Shown here one piece after another: positions 35,621 through 44,298 of a stretch of 64,000 nucleotides of DNA. The stretch comes from Marinimicrobium sp. C6131 (lineage in GTDB: Bacteria > Pseudomonadota > Gammaproteobacteria > Pseudomonadales > Cellvibrionaceae). The notes beneath the pieces were generated by a model. That model made no database searches, was not told where the DNA came from, and saw nothing but the letters and a program-made list of their open reading frames with translations. Position numbers and translations under genes: made by a program. Position 1 is the first letter of the stretch, and each line of letters opens with the position of its first letter. Where the stretch lies: the NCBI RefSeq assembly GCF_026153455.1, contig NZ_CP110629.1, forward strand, positions 1,984,001 through 2,048,000, written 5' to 3'.

Positions 35621-36787
35621 TCAACCATCTGACTTCTGAATCGCGTTTCGAGCATCTTTATTTGACTGAGCCATCAACCGTCGCAGTACGTGGCGAATCA
35701 ACCCCTCGGTCAGCGATTCCCTGCTCTCTGGGGCGCGCATCCCCAACGCCTGCATGATCTTTCGCATCAGGCGCTCCACCCAGTAGCCGACGTGCTCGGC
35801 CATCTTTATGCCCTTCGCTAACAGGTAAGCCATTTTGTCCGCGACAGTGAAGAACCCGATAAACGCCCCCTGAAACGTAACCAACGTTGCCATGGCGACT
35901 TTCTTGATGACATAAATCAGCGCAGAGTCGACCCAGCGCCAGAATGTTGGTGACGAACTGTTCACCGGCGTTTTAGACTCCAGCCAGGACTCAATGGCAC
36001 TCTCAAGCGTATAAGGTGGCTCGGGGTTTCCTTTGATCGAATCCCAGGACCTCCCCTTCACAGACGTCACATAGCGATCCATTCGGTGAGCGTCGCCTGA
36101 CAGCAGAGGCTCATGAGAGTGTATATAGTGACCTGGTAAGTTATAAGGGGCATGCATAAACGGATATAAAGGCACCATGGCCACCGGATCCGTCTTGTGA
36201 TAAATCCGATGCATATTCACCCCCTGAACAGCGGAGGTGGTACTTTTCACAAACCAGTCCGTACCAACCCGGGGAGCCCCAAACGTATAGAGCCTCGTCG
36301 CATACTTGAGATTCCGGGCAACCCAGTCCGCTGCTAGAGAGGCCACCGCCCCTCCGAGACTGTGGCCCACACAGTGGACCACTTTGATATTACCTCCCAG
36401 GGACGCAAAAAACGTCTTGAGGGCGGGCAGCATACTGGTAAAACAGTGATTAAATCCGCAGTGAACGGGCAGACCCGCCTGATTGTTGGTGATGCCGATT
36501 CTGGCATCGGTCAGGAAGTCCGCCCCTTTATTCTCTTTTGTCGTACCTCTAAACACCAAGAACACTTCGTTCTTGTAAAGATCGCCACCTTCCGAGCAAA
36601 TGCCGAACCCATCCTTATGATTCAGCAAGACTCGCCCTCCGACCTCAGCCTTAAGGTGGGCAGAAAGACGCTTTGACCCCGTTCGCCTGAAAGGTGGCAG
36701 CTTAAGAAACGTATCAACAAACATTGGGTTCTGGACATCATAAATTCTCTTCGCCAGAAGCGCCGCATCGCTTGGACCAACAGCCAT
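35621..36787 (-). CDS. Class 3 lipase, probable type VI secretion lipase effector
   Basis: Alpha/beta hydrolase of 388 residues. The lipase_3 core runs from FLVFRGTT (oxyanion region) to the nucleophile elbow CVGHSLGGA (Ser143), Asp200 in YHKTDPVAM, and a His at 220 or 223. Residues about 285-350 are long amphipathic to hydrophobic helices (VDSALIYVIKKVAMATLVTF) that could insert in membranes. There is no signal peptide. The gene directly abuts a DUF6795 gene (stop next to start, AAGGAGGAA site), a layout known for secreted lipase effectors and their periplasmic immunity proteins. No VgrG, Hcp or PAAR gene is nearby, so the delivery route is inferred. Confidence 0.82.
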   Translation of the reverse strand: MAVGPSDAALLAKRIYDVQNPMFVDTFLKLPPFRRTGSKRLSAHLKAEVGGRVLLNHKDGFGICSEGGDLYKNEVFLVFRGTTKENKGADFLTDARIGITNNQAGLPVHCGFNHCFTSMLPALKTFFASLGGNIKVVHCVGHSLGGAVASLAADWVARNLKYATRLYTFGAPRVGTDWFVKSTTSAVQGVNMHRIYHKTDPVAMVPLYPFMHAPYNLPGHYIHSHEPLLSGDAHRMDRYVTSVKGRSWDSIKGNPEPPYTLESAIESWLESKTPVNSSSPTFWRWVDSALIYVIKKVAMATLVTFQGAFIGFFTVADKMAYLLAKGIKMAEHVGYWVERLMRKIMQALGMRAPESRESLTEGLIRHVLRRLMAQSNKDARNAIQKSDG

Positions 36788-37294
36788 TTATTCCTCCTTA
36801 ATTGTCAAGACATCCTTCCAAACGCATTTCGTTTCTAACAAGGCATACTCAAGATGAGCATCCATATCATCGCGAGACAGCTCACATGTCAAACCGACCG
36901 GCTCGCCGCCCAACTCACCAAATAAGTGGGAACTGGACTTACCCGCCTTCCAAATCAGAAAGTTATGACCTTCAAAATCTACTGTTACGGTTTGGCCCAC
37001 TGAAAGCTGAGAAAACGGACTATCTTTTATATACACAGACTGCTTAGGGATAGAGAAGTAGCCATCCCCATCCGATTTATAATGAAATGTCTCGCCCTTT
37101 TGATCTTTCCACGCTATCCAAACGCTAATATCGGCATTGGAAGCTGGTTTGCCGTGATAGGTAAGCTGACCTTGAAGCGGAGAAAACAGGACCGCCTCAA
37201 TTTCTTCTCCTTTAGAAAATATCGACATGGATAGTCCCTCATTCACCGAAAACAAAAAGATAGCGCTCGCCAAGAAAATACTGACAATTTTCAA
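36788..37294 (-). CDS. DUF6795-like exported protein, probable immunity partner of the lipase
   Basis: Protein of 168 residues, starting at a TTG with GGGG ten bases upstream. A signal peptide (hydrophobic residues 4-18, likely cleavage after NEGLS) places it in the periplasm. The mature part is a carboxypeptidase-regulatory-like beta domain: LFSPLQGQLTYHGKPASNADI, GDGYFSIP, NFLIWKAGK, LGGEPVGLTCELS and a closing Cys-Val-Trp. I match this pattern to DUF6795 from memory. Such proteins sit beside T6SS lipases and are thought to protect the producer. Base composition is A+T-richer than the flanking core genes, suggesting transfer. Confidence 0.75.
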   Translation of the reverse strand: MKIVSIFLASAIFLFSVNEGLSMSIFSKGEEIEAVLFSPLQGQLTYHGKPASNADISVWIAWKDQKGETFHYKSDGDGYFSIPKQSVYIKDSPFSQLSVGQTVTVDFEGHNFLIWKAGKSSSHLFGELGGEPVGLTCELSRDDMDAHLEYALLETKCVWKDVLTIKEE

Positions 37295-37297
37295 GAA

Positions 37298-37498
37298 TCA
37301 GCCCCTAAAAAATACTCCAACGACAACAGCCATTGGCACTTTACGGTTACAGTCAGGATGTTCACAAGGATAATCTGGCAAGGAAAGAAACCTGGATAAA
37401 GCAGCTACGGTGTCCCTGAAAATCCCTGTGCCAACCTGACACGCCTTCGTTTTGAGGGCCAGATCACGCAACCCAACGATTCTGGCATCTAAATTCGC
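37298..37498 (-). pseudogene. Remnant of an unidentified reading frame upstream of the DUF6795 gene
   Basis: An open frame of 66 codons ends at 37298, running from a stop at 37499-37501 with no ATG start. Its C-terminal half looks protein-like: IFRDTVAALSRFLSLPDY, then PCEHPDCNRKVPMAVVVG with a C-x-H-x2-C cluster like a zinc ribbon. It may be the 3' stump of a gene once ahead of the lipase pair, or chance. I do not recognise the family. Confidence 0.35.
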
Positions 37499-37624
37499 TT
37501 AAAGTCGAGCATCTCGACATGCGAACCGCAATATAGCGCCATTGAACCGGTATCGACAAGAGTATTGCACGCCAATAATTTCGTTCTTATCGAACGATAC
37601 TTGCTACGGTACTATATTGGCGTT

Positions 37625-38137
37625 CTATTCCAACTCCAGCCCGCAGGCCGATACGCTTTGACCGGATAGATGAACTTCGCCCTGGACTTTCGACAGAGAC
37701 ACAAAGCAATAAGGATACGTTATTTGAGTGGTAACCGCGCAATCCGACGATGGAGACACCAACGTATAGCCCACATCAAGGCCACCGTCCCGTTCGCTGA
37801 CGTCACTAACATAAACCTCATGACCACCACTCGACTGCCGGCCAGCCAATACAGCAATCACATCACGTCCATCAAAATCGATATCAGGTACATCGTCCTG
37901 AGAATTTGGGTTGGCCGACAAATACAGCTCGCGGAAGCGATGGGCGTCGGTAACATGTTCCGCCAGACTATCGTCAATATCGGAGTGCCCTGCGTACGCT
38001 GGGCAGTCAATCACTTCAACCTCTGAGGGCAAACTGTCCACCAACGGGGCCGACTCCATAATATCTCGTTCTGTTTGATCTGAACCGCAGCCTATCAAAC
38101 CGAGAAAAACAGCGAATAAAATTAGGGAACGTTTCAT
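37625..38137 (-). CDS. Lipoprotein with PrcB-like C-terminal domain
   Basis: Predicted lipoprotein of 170 residues with lipobox LIGC (Cys17). The C-terminal part (about residues 85-160: DVIAVLAGRQSSGGHEVYV, then YPYCFVSLSKVQGEV) follows the pattern of the protease-complex PrcB_C domain: a beta strand, G-R-x-S-GG turn, and Y-P-Y near the end. Four further cysteines could form disulfides. It lies alone in an A+T-rich segment. The function is unknown; the PrcB link is a pattern match only. Confidence 0.7.
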   Translation of the reverse strand: MKRSLILFAVFLGLIGCGSDQTERDIMESAPLVDSLPSEVEVIDCPAYAGHSDIDDSLAEHVTDAHRFRELYLSANPNSQDDVPDIDFDGRDVIAVLAGRQSSGGHEVYVSDVSERDGGLDVGYTLVSPSSDCAVTTQITYPYCFVSLSKVQGEVHLSGQSVSACGLELE

Positions 38138-38609
38138 AATAGAGCATCCTATACCAAACCAGAAGGGCTTCCATTCCGAAGCAGTATAGCGTGTTCACAT
38201 TATAAGAAACTGTAAAAGATCGTGTAAAACCTTAACCCGAGCGTCACCTACTGCGCCAGTAAGTGAACCGATGATACAAAAGGAATTTCTGTTGAAGAAA
38301 AGCCATGCCCGACAGGCCGTAGTCCTGGTAATTGTGCATCACCTGCGGCCCGTACTCTACGTTGTTATGTGCACATGTTCGACTTCGCTACAAATCAACG
38401 ACCCTGACCCCTTTGATTCCCGTTTAGTGGAACTTTATTTTCGAAACGGAGAAATTGGTAATTGACCCCATCTTGGTCAGCCCCTCTACTCCTTGAGCAT
38501 CCTATATTAACCAATGGATGATGGATCAAATCCCGCCTCCCAACGATCAGAAAGGGTAGTCACGGAATATGCATAAGATCGGCAATAAGCCAGATGTCTG
38601 TACTTAAAA
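38138..38609. other. Long intergenic region with no credible gene
   Basis: About 470 nt of A+T-rich DNA. A 64-codon frame at 38271-38465 has no ribosome site and low-complexity character, so I do not call it. The start side probably holds the promoter of the lipoprotein gene (TATACT/TATAAT-like boxes near 38185-38205 on the minus strand). A pair of GGGGTCA motifs lies at 38405-38469. Confidence 0.4.
38400..38469. repeat. Paired GGGGTCA motifs, possible RAYT-associated REP remnant
   Basis: On the minus strand GGGGTCAATTACC (38469-38457) and AAAGGGGTCAGGGTC (38415-38401) lie about 55 nt apart. GGGGTCA-type ends are common next to REP-associated tyrosine transposases in marine gammaproteobacteria. 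No transposase is present here. Confidence 0.35.
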
Positions 38610-38637
38610 GGCTCCTCCCGCTAAAGCGGGAGGAGCC
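38610..38637 (-). terminator. Terminator of the pilin gene
   Basis: GGCTCCTCCCGCT-aa-AGCGGGAGGAGCC, a perfect 13-bp stem with TTTT following on the minus strand. It lies 61 nt past the pilA stop. Confidence 0.9.
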
Positions 38638-38698
38638 TGAAAAGAGAGCGCACCAGAAGGTTTAAGTTTCTTTCCGAGCCTCCCTTTTGATCATTATT

Positions 38699-39184
38699 TT
38701 ACTGACATCCGTTAGGAATAAACTCAGCAGGCACGTTCGCAGTAACGCACTGCCAAGTTCCATCGGCATTACGCTGCCAAGAGAGCGTCGCGCCAGCGTC
38801 CTGCAGCACAGCAGCCGCATTGTTGCCAAAAGTCGCCGTAATGGTGGTAGCAGCCGTCATCGGATCTGGAGCAATAACTGGCACACCAGTCCCCGCCGGG
38901 ACGGCATTACCGGACTGATTAGCGTTGTTATCTTGATCCATCAAGTTTGATCCGCTAGCCCCTGGGTTACACTGGCCCGCAGCATTACCCAACGCCGTGC
39001 GACCATTTAGGATACAATCCTCAATAGAGGTTCGCAGTTGGCCAGCCTCAGACATTACACGGTTAACCTGCGACCGTGTAATGTAGTTTTGATACTGCGG
39101 GATAGCGACTGCCGCCAAAATGCCAATGATCGCAATTACGATCATCAGTTCAATCAGGGTAAAACCTTTTTGCATCTGTTTCAT
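38699..39184 (-). CDS. pilA: PilA, type IV major pilin
   Basis: Prepilin of 161 residues. The short leader MKQMQKG is cut by PilD before FTLIELMIVIAIIGILAAVA, which becomes the methylated N-terminal helix; Glu5 of the mature protein is present. The globular domain is rich in Asn, Ala and Thr. A C-terminal disulfide loop is suggested by WQC and NGC near the end. A sigma54 promoter lies upstream and pilBCD are divergently placed 456 nt away, the order known in Pseudomonas and relatives. Confidence 0.95.
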   Translation of the reverse strand: MKQMQKGFTLIELMIVIAIIGILAAVAIPQYQNYITRSQVNRVMSEAGQLRTSIEDCILNGRTALGNAAGQCNPGASGSNLMDQDNNANQSGNAVPAGTGVPVIAPDPMTAATTITATFGNNAAAVLQDAGATLSWQRNADGTWQCVTANVPAEFIPNGCQ

Positions 39185-39228
39185 GCTTTGAATCTCCGTT
39201 GGTGGAAAAGTTACAGACAGGAGTGAGG

Positions 39229-39246
39229 TTGCATAAGCTGTGCCAA
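39229..39246 (-). promoter_or_regulatory. Sigma54 promoter of pilA
   Basis: The minus strand reads TTGGCACAGCTTATGCAA: the -24 GG (39244-39243) and -12 GC (39232-39231) are separated by exactly 10 nt. This is the class used by RpoN with PilR. It predicts a start near 39219, giving a leader of about 35 nt. Confidence 0.85.
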
Positions 39247-39639
39247 GCCGCCCAAACCCACCACCTGAACCATGATCGACACCACAATCAACCCAACAAC
39301 CCTCAGATTAATGATTTATGCGACACCTCTGGACGCGCCCCGCCGACTAGTGACATTTTTTGTCACCCTGACTCGCCAGACAACGCCCTTTCCTGCCGAA
39401 GAGCCAAGCGGTGCCACCCTTCAATTTTCAATATTGTGAACTACATCACAACTTGTCTCAGGGCTGGAGATTGGCCGCAAAAGCACCAAGAACGATTCCT
39501 GCGCTAGAATTGTAGATATCCCATGGACTTATCGTATACAGTTAAGACTCTGCTTTGACTTTCACGCCACCGGTCGGCTTTTATCCGCCGTGGCACATGG
39601 TCAGCGAACAGAATAAAAGCTTTTGGAAATCAGGCATTT
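39247..39639. other. Regulatory gap between pilA and pilB
   Basis: About 390 nt with no credible gene. It should hold the PilR activator sites for pilA and a promoter for pilBCD. A TATACA box at 39535-39540 is a candidate -10 for pilB but lacks a good -35, so I do not call it. Confidence 0.4.
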
Positions 39640-41367
39640 ATGAATACCTCTGCACCCGCTCTCAGCGGCCTGGCACGCCGGTTGGTCCACGATGGCCTAC
39701 TGGATTCCGATTTGGCGAGCCAGGCTCAGGCCCAGGCGGCACGCGATCGCGTGCCTTTTGTGCAGCATGTGGTCACTCATCAGATTCTTGATGCGTCTAC
39801 AGTGGCCCGGGTGGCTGCGGATGAGTTCGGCACCCCTGTTTTCGACCTCGACAGTCTGTCCACCACCGCGATTCCTACCAAGTTAGTGGACCAGAAGCTG
39901 ATTCAGAAACACCATACGCTGCCCCTGATGAAGCGTGGCAACCGGCTGTTTCTGGCGGTGGCGGACCCGACCAACCTTCACGCACTGGACGAGATCAAGT
40001 TCAACACCGGCCTGAACACCGACCCGATTCTGGTGGAGGCCGACAAGCTGGCCGCCGCTATTGATCGTTATGTCAATGCCCAAGAGGAGTCCATAGGGGA
40101 CGCTTTGGGCGGATTAGACGATGACGCTCTGGATGGCCTGGAAACCGAGGGCGGAGAACCCGAGGCGCCGAAAGATGACGGGGGTAAGGAAGAAGATGAG
40201 GCCCCGATTGTCCGCTTTATCAACAAGATTCTGTTGGACGCCATCAAGGGCGGTGCGTCGGATATCCACTTTGAGCCCTACGAAAAGGCCTACCGCGTGC
40301 GTTTTCGCACCGACGGCATCCTGCAGGAGGTGGCCAAGCCGCCCATCAATCTGGCGACCCGCCTGGCGGCACGCCTGAAAGTGATGTCCCAGATGGACAT
40401 TTCCGAGCGCCGGGTGCCGCAGGATGGCCGGATCAAAATGAAAATTTCCAAAACCCGAGCCATCGACTTCCGGGTGAACACTCTGCCTACCCTGTTTGGA
40501 GAGAAGGTCGTGCTGCGGATTCTCGACCCCAGCTCCGCCAAAATGGGTATTGATGCACTTGGTTACGAGGATTATCAGAAGCAACTTTATATGGACGCTC
40601 TGGAGCAACCGCAGGGCATGATTCTGGTGACCGGGCCGACGGGGTCCGGTAAAACCGTGTCTCTCTATACCGGCCTGAATATTCTCAATACCAGCGAGCG
40701 AAATATTTCCACCGCCGAAGACCCGGTGGAGATTAACCTGGAGGGGATCAACCAGGTTCAGGTGAATACCCGGGTGGGACTGACCTTTGCCGAATCCCTG
40801 CGCTCCTTCCTGCGTCAGGACCCGGACGTGGTGATGGTGGGGGAAATCCGGGACCTGGAGACGGCGGAAATCGCCATCAAGGCCGCTCAGACCGGCCACT
40901 TGGTGCTCTCCACCCTGCACACCAACAGCGCCCCGGAAACGCTGACCCGCCTACTCAATATGGGCGTACCCGCCTTTAACGTGGCCACCAGTGTGAGCCT
41001 GATTATCGCCCAGCGCCTGGCCCGCCGATTGTGCAAAAGTTGCAAGAAGCCCGCAACGGATATTCCCGATGCCGTACTGAGCGAAGAAGGTTTCGATGAG
41101 ATCGGAATTCCCCGCAGCGAACTGGAGCTGTACCACCCGGTGGGCTGCTCACAGTGTACCAATGGTTATAAGGGTCGTGTCGGGGTCTATGAAGTAGTTC
41201 GCATCACACCGACCATCGCCAGCCTTATAATGGAGGGAGGCAACTCCCTGCAAATTGCCAAAGCCGCCCATGAGGCGGGTTTTAATAATCTGCGGATTTC
41301 AGCCCTGCGCAAAGCGGCGCAAGGGTTGACCAGCCTTGAAGAAGCCAACCGAGTCACCAAGGATTAA
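39640..41367 (+). CDS. pilB: PilB, type IV pilus assembly ATPase
   Basis: Cytoplasmic hexameric ATPase of 575 residues that drives pilus extension. The N-terminal MshEN/T2SSE_N domain (residues 1-150) is followed by the ATPase core with Walker A VTGPTGSGKTVSLY, the Asp box EDPVEINLEG, Walker B VVMVGEIRDLETAEIA and a His box (GHLVLSTLHTNSAP). A four-cysteine zinc motif (CKSCKK ... CSQC) is near the C-terminus, as usual. It forms an operon with pilC 5 nt downstream. Confidence 0.96.
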   Translation: MNTSAPALSGLARRLVHDGLLDSDLASQAQAQAARDRVPFVQHVVTHQILDASTVARVAADEFGTPVFDLDSLSTTAIPTKLVDQKLIQKHHTLPLMKRGNRLFLAVADPTNLHALDEIKFNTGLNTDPILVEADKLAAAIDRYVNAQEESIGDALGGLDDDALDGLETEGGEPEAPKDDGGKEEDEAPIVRFINKILLDAIKGGASDIHFEPYEKAYRVRFRTDGILQEVAKPPINLATRLAARLKVMSQMDISERRVPQDGRIKMKISKTRAIDFRVNTLPTLFGEKVVLRILDPSSAKMGIDALGYEDYQKQLYMDALEQPQGMILVTGPTGSGKTVSLYTGLNILNTSERNISTAEDPVEINLEGINQVQVNTRVGLTFAESLRSFLRQDPDVVMVGEIRDLETAEIAIKAAQTGHLVLSTLHTNSAPETLTRLLNMGVPAFNVATSVSLIIAQRLARRLCKSCKKPATDIPDAVLSEEGFDEIGIPRSELELYHPVGCSQCTNGYKGRVGVYEVVRITPTIASLIMEGGNSLQIAKAAHEAGFNNLRISALRKAAQGLTSLEEANRVTKD

Positions 41368-41372
41368 CGCTT

Positions 41373-42647
41373 ATGGCCACCACCGCCCAAGCCCAGAAAG
41401 CCGCGCCCACAGCGGCCCGCAAAAAGCCAGTCGCGAAAGGCTCCACGTCGGCAACCTACCTCTATAAAGGCCTGGACAAAAAAGGCAATAAGATTGAGGG
41501 CGAAATGGAGGGCGTCAGTCCCGCGCTAATCAAGGCACAACTGCTGAAGCAAGGCATTCGAGCCAATCAGGTTCGTAAAAAGCCGAAGCCCCTGTTTGGT
41601 GGTGGCGGCAAGAAAATTCAACCGTCAGATATTGCGGTGTTTTCTCGCCAAATGGCAACAATGATGAAAGCCGGCGTTCCACTAGTGCAGTCTTTCGATA
41701 TTGTAGCCGATGGCCTAGACAACGCTCGGGTTCGAACACTGGTTCACCAAATTCGCGATGACGTAGCGGCCGGCGGCAACTTTGCGTCCGCCTTACGTAA
41801 GCACCCCAAGTACTTTGACGATCTCTTCTGTAACTTGGTAGAAGCAGGTGAGCAGTCAGGCGCTCTGGAAACCATGCTGGACAGAATTGCGACCTACAAA
41901 GAAAAAACAGAGGCCCTCAAAGCCAAGATAAAGAAAGCTATGACTTACCCGATCGCGGTAGTAGTGGTCGCTATCATTGTTACCGCGATCCTTCTGATCA
42001 AAGTGGTGCCACAATTCACGCAGACGTTCCAAAGCTTCGGCGCCGAACTTCCCGCCTTCACACTGCTTGTCATGAATATGTCAGATTTCATGCGAGAACA
42101 ATGGTTTATAATGCTGGCCATCATTATCGGCTCGGTGTTTTTCTTCAAGGAAGCCCGACGTCGCTCCAAGGCATTTGCTTACGCCATTGATAAATACATT
42201 CTTAAACTTCCGGTCGTGGGGAATATACTCTACTTATCTATCATGGCACGCTTTGCCCGCACACTCTCCACGACCTTTGCCGCTGGTGTTCCATTAATTG
42301 ACGCTCTAACATCTGTCGCAGGCGCAGCAGGCAACAAGCCATATAGCGATGCCATTTTGAAGATCCGCGAGGAAGTCTCCACCGGCATTCAGTTGAATAC
42401 AGCCATTCGCGCTCAGAAAATGTTCCCCACCTTGCTCGTTCAGATGGCTGCTATTGGCGAAGAATCTGGCGCACTTGACGAAATGCTCGAAAAAGTGGCT
42501 GTGTATTATGAAGAAGCCGTAGACAATCAAGTCGACAGCCTGACTTCGCTCCTGGAACCCATTATCATGTCCGTTCTTGGCGTTCTGGTCGGCGGCCTGC
42601 TGATCGCCATGTACCTGCCAATCTTCCAGATGGGGTCGGTTATTTAA
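41373..42647 (+). CDS. pilC: PilC, type IV pilus inner-membrane platform protein
   Basis: Polytopic membrane protein of 424 residues with two T2SSF domains (about residues 90-210 and 290-415). The first has FSRQMATMMKAGVPLVQSF and the second MARFARTLSTTFAAGVPLI; each is followed by membrane helices. It anchors PilB and guides pilin into the fibre. The N-terminal 35 residues are Ala/Lys-rich and longer than in the Pseudomonas protein. The second half of the gene has somewhat lower G+C than pilB. Confidence 0.95.
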   Translation: MATTAQAQKAAPTAARKKPVAKGSTSATYLYKGLDKKGNKIEGEMEGVSPALIKAQLLKQGIRANQVRKKPKPLFGGGGKKIQPSDIAVFSRQMATMMKAGVPLVQSFDIVADGLDNARVRTLVHQIRDDVAAGGNFASALRKHPKYFDDLFCNLVEAGEQSGALETMLDRIATYKEKTEALKAKIKKAMTYPIAVVVVAIIVTAILLIKVVPQFTQTFQSFGAELPAFTLLVMNMSDFMREQWFIMLAIIIGSVFFFKEARRRSKAFAYAIDKYILKLPVVGNILYLSIMARFARTLSTTFAAGVPLIDALTSVAGAAGNKPYSDAILKIREEVSTGIQLNTAIRAQKMFPTLLVQMAAIGEESGALDEMLEKVAVYYEEAVDNQVDSLTSLLEPIIMSVLGVLVGGLLIAMYLPIFQMGSVI

Positions 42648-42648
42648 C

Positions 42649-43521
42649 GTGTCCTCCATATCCGAAGTTTTCGTTCTCTATCCCTCAGTGGCGCTCATCA
42701 GCGCCACTGTTTTAGGTCTGCTGGTTGGCAGTTTCCTCAATGTGGTGATCTATCGCCTGCCCAGAATGCTCCAGTCGGAGTGGCGGTCGCAGTGCTGCGA
42801 GCTGCTGGAGCAGTCACCACCGGAACCGCAGAAAACATTCAACCTGATCACCCCCAATTCCACCTGCCCCCACTGCGGGCATGGGATCAAGCCCTGGGAG
42901 AACGTGCCGGTAATCAGTTACCTGGTGCTGCGGGGCAAGTGCTCAGCCTGCAAAGGCCGGATTTCTGCCCGCTACCCGATCATTGAGCTGGTGACGGGCC
43001 TGCTGAGCGTGTTTGTGATTCATCAGTTTGGCGTGACCGGCGTTGGCTTGGCGGCGCTGGTATTCACCTGGTCGCTGATTGCGTTGACCATGATCGACAT
43101 CGACACCCAGTTGCTGCCCGATGTGATCACTCTGCCATTGCTCTGGCTCGGGCTGATCGTCAACCATCTGGGGGGCTTTGTGCCACTGGAGGACGCCCTC
43201 TGGGGCGCGGTGGCGGGCTACCTCTCGCTCTGGTCGATTTACTGGCTGTTCAAGCTGCTGACCGGCAAGGAAGGGATGGGCTACGGCGACTTCAAGCTGC
43301 TGGGCGCACTGGGCGCCTGGCTCGGCTGGCAGATGCTGCCTTTGGTGGTGCTGCTGTCGTCCCTGGTGGGTGCGGTGATCGGCATCGGCATGATGCTGAT
43401 CCTGGGCCGGGACAAGAACATTCCCATTCCCTTCGGCCCCTACCTGGCCATTGCGGGCTGGATTGCCTTTATCTGGGGCGACAGCCTGCTCCAACAGTAC
43501 CTTCAGTTCGCGGCTCCCTGA
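42649..43521 (+). CDS. pilD: PilD, prepilin leader peptidase / N-methyltransferase
   Basis: Bifunctional aspartyl membrane enzyme of 290 residues that cuts prepilin leaders and methylates the new N-terminus. The cytosolic zinc loop has two C-x-x-C pairs (Cys73/76, Cys98/101). The catalytic aspartates are in TMIDIDTQLLPD and in GYGDFKLLG (the GxGD motif). It starts at GTG one base after the pilC stop. Besides pilin it would also process type II secretion pseudopilins. Confidence 0.95.
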   Translation: MSSISEVFVLYPSVALISATVLGLLVGSFLNVVIYRLPRMLQSEWRSQCCELLEQSPPEPQKTFNLITPNSTCPHCGHGIKPWENVPVISYLVLRGKCSACKGRISARYPIIELVTGLLSVFVIHQFGVTGVGLAALVFTWSLIALTMIDIDTQLLPDVITLPLLWLGLIVNHLGGFVPLEDALWGAVAGYLSLWSIYWLFKLLTGKEGMGYGDFKLLGALGAWLGWQMLPLVVLLSSLVGAVIGIGMMLILGRDKNIPIPFGPYLAIAGWIAFIWGDSLLQQYLQFAAP

Positions 43522-43524
43522 ATC

Positions 43525-44127
43525 ATGGCGGAGCGGGTTATCGGCGTTACCGGAGGCATCGGCAGCGGCAAGTCTTCCGTCATGCGGGCCTTCCAGGCGA
43601 AAGGCATTGAGGCCGTGGATGCGGACGATATGGCGCGGGTGGTGGTCGAACCCGGCCAGCCCGCCCTGAAGGCCATTGCCGAACACTTTGGCCCGGATAT
43701 TTTGACGCCTGACGGCACCCTGGACCGCCCGACCCTGCGCGCCATCATCTTTACCGATCCCGACGCGAAAACCTGGCTTGAAGCCTTGCTGCACCCTCTG
43801 ATCAACCGGGAGTTGCGTTCGCGGCTGGCCGCGGCGCGAGGTCCCTACGCCCTACTGGTGTCTCCCCTGCTGTTTGAGACCGGGCAGGATAAGCTGGTCG
43901 ACCGGATTCTGGTGGTGGATGTGCCGGAGTCCCTCCAGCTCGCACGGGCCAGTGCCCGGGACGGTGCGGACCCGGAGCAGATCCAGCGGATCATGGCCAG
44001 TCAGATGTCGCGAGCCGAGCGGCTAAAGCGGGCGGATGACTTGTTGGATAACACCGGGAGTCTGGTCGATTTAGAGAAGCGGGTGGAAGAGTTGCATCGG
44101 GGTTATCTGGCGTTTGCGGGTCAGTGA
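43525..44127 (+). CDS. coaE: CoaE, dephospho-CoA kinase
   Basis: Last enzyme of coenzyme A synthesis, 200 residues. The Walker A loop GVTGGIGSGKSSVMRAF is at the N-terminus, then DADDMARVVV, LHPLINREL, and LLVSPLLFETGQ, all conserved in CoaE. It follows pilD by 3 nt, the same pilD-coaE order as in Pseudomonas. A REP-like palindrome begins one base after its stop. Confidence 0.95.
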   Translation: MAERVIGVTGGIGSGKSSVMRAFQAKGIEAVDADDMARVVVEPGQPALKAIAEHFGPDILTPDGTLDRPTLRAIIFTDPDAKTWLEALLHPLINRELRSRLAAARGPYALLVSPLLFETGQDKLVDRILVVDVPESLQLARASARDGADPEQIQRIMASQMSRAERLKRADDLLDNTGSLVDLEKRVEELHRGYLAFAGQ

Positions 44128-44128
44128 T

Positions 44129-44184
44129 CGGTGGATGACCCGCAAACGCTCCGATACGTCGGACCGTTTGCGCGTCATCCACCG
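44129..44184. repeat. REP-like element, copy D
   Basis: A 56-nt palindrome: arms CGGTGGATGAC-CGCAAACG and CGTTTGCG-GTCATCCACCG around a TCCGA/TCGGA centre. It uses GTGGATGAC arms in place of GCGGATGCG, defining a second subtype, shared with the right end of copy E. The position suggests a role at the coaE transcript end. Confidence 0.8.
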
Positions 44185-44298
44185 AGGGTTAACATAGGTT
44201 AAGAGGCTTCTGCAATACTGGTACTCGGCCCCCTTTACAGTGTATAAAAGCATTTGCCGGTTTCTGGTACGACGTCCACAACGACCTAAGACACGGGA

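Noticed and set aside
38271..38465. 64-codon frame in the gap before pilA
   Set aside because: No ribosome site, no family resemblance, and it overlaps the GGGGTCA repeat pair.
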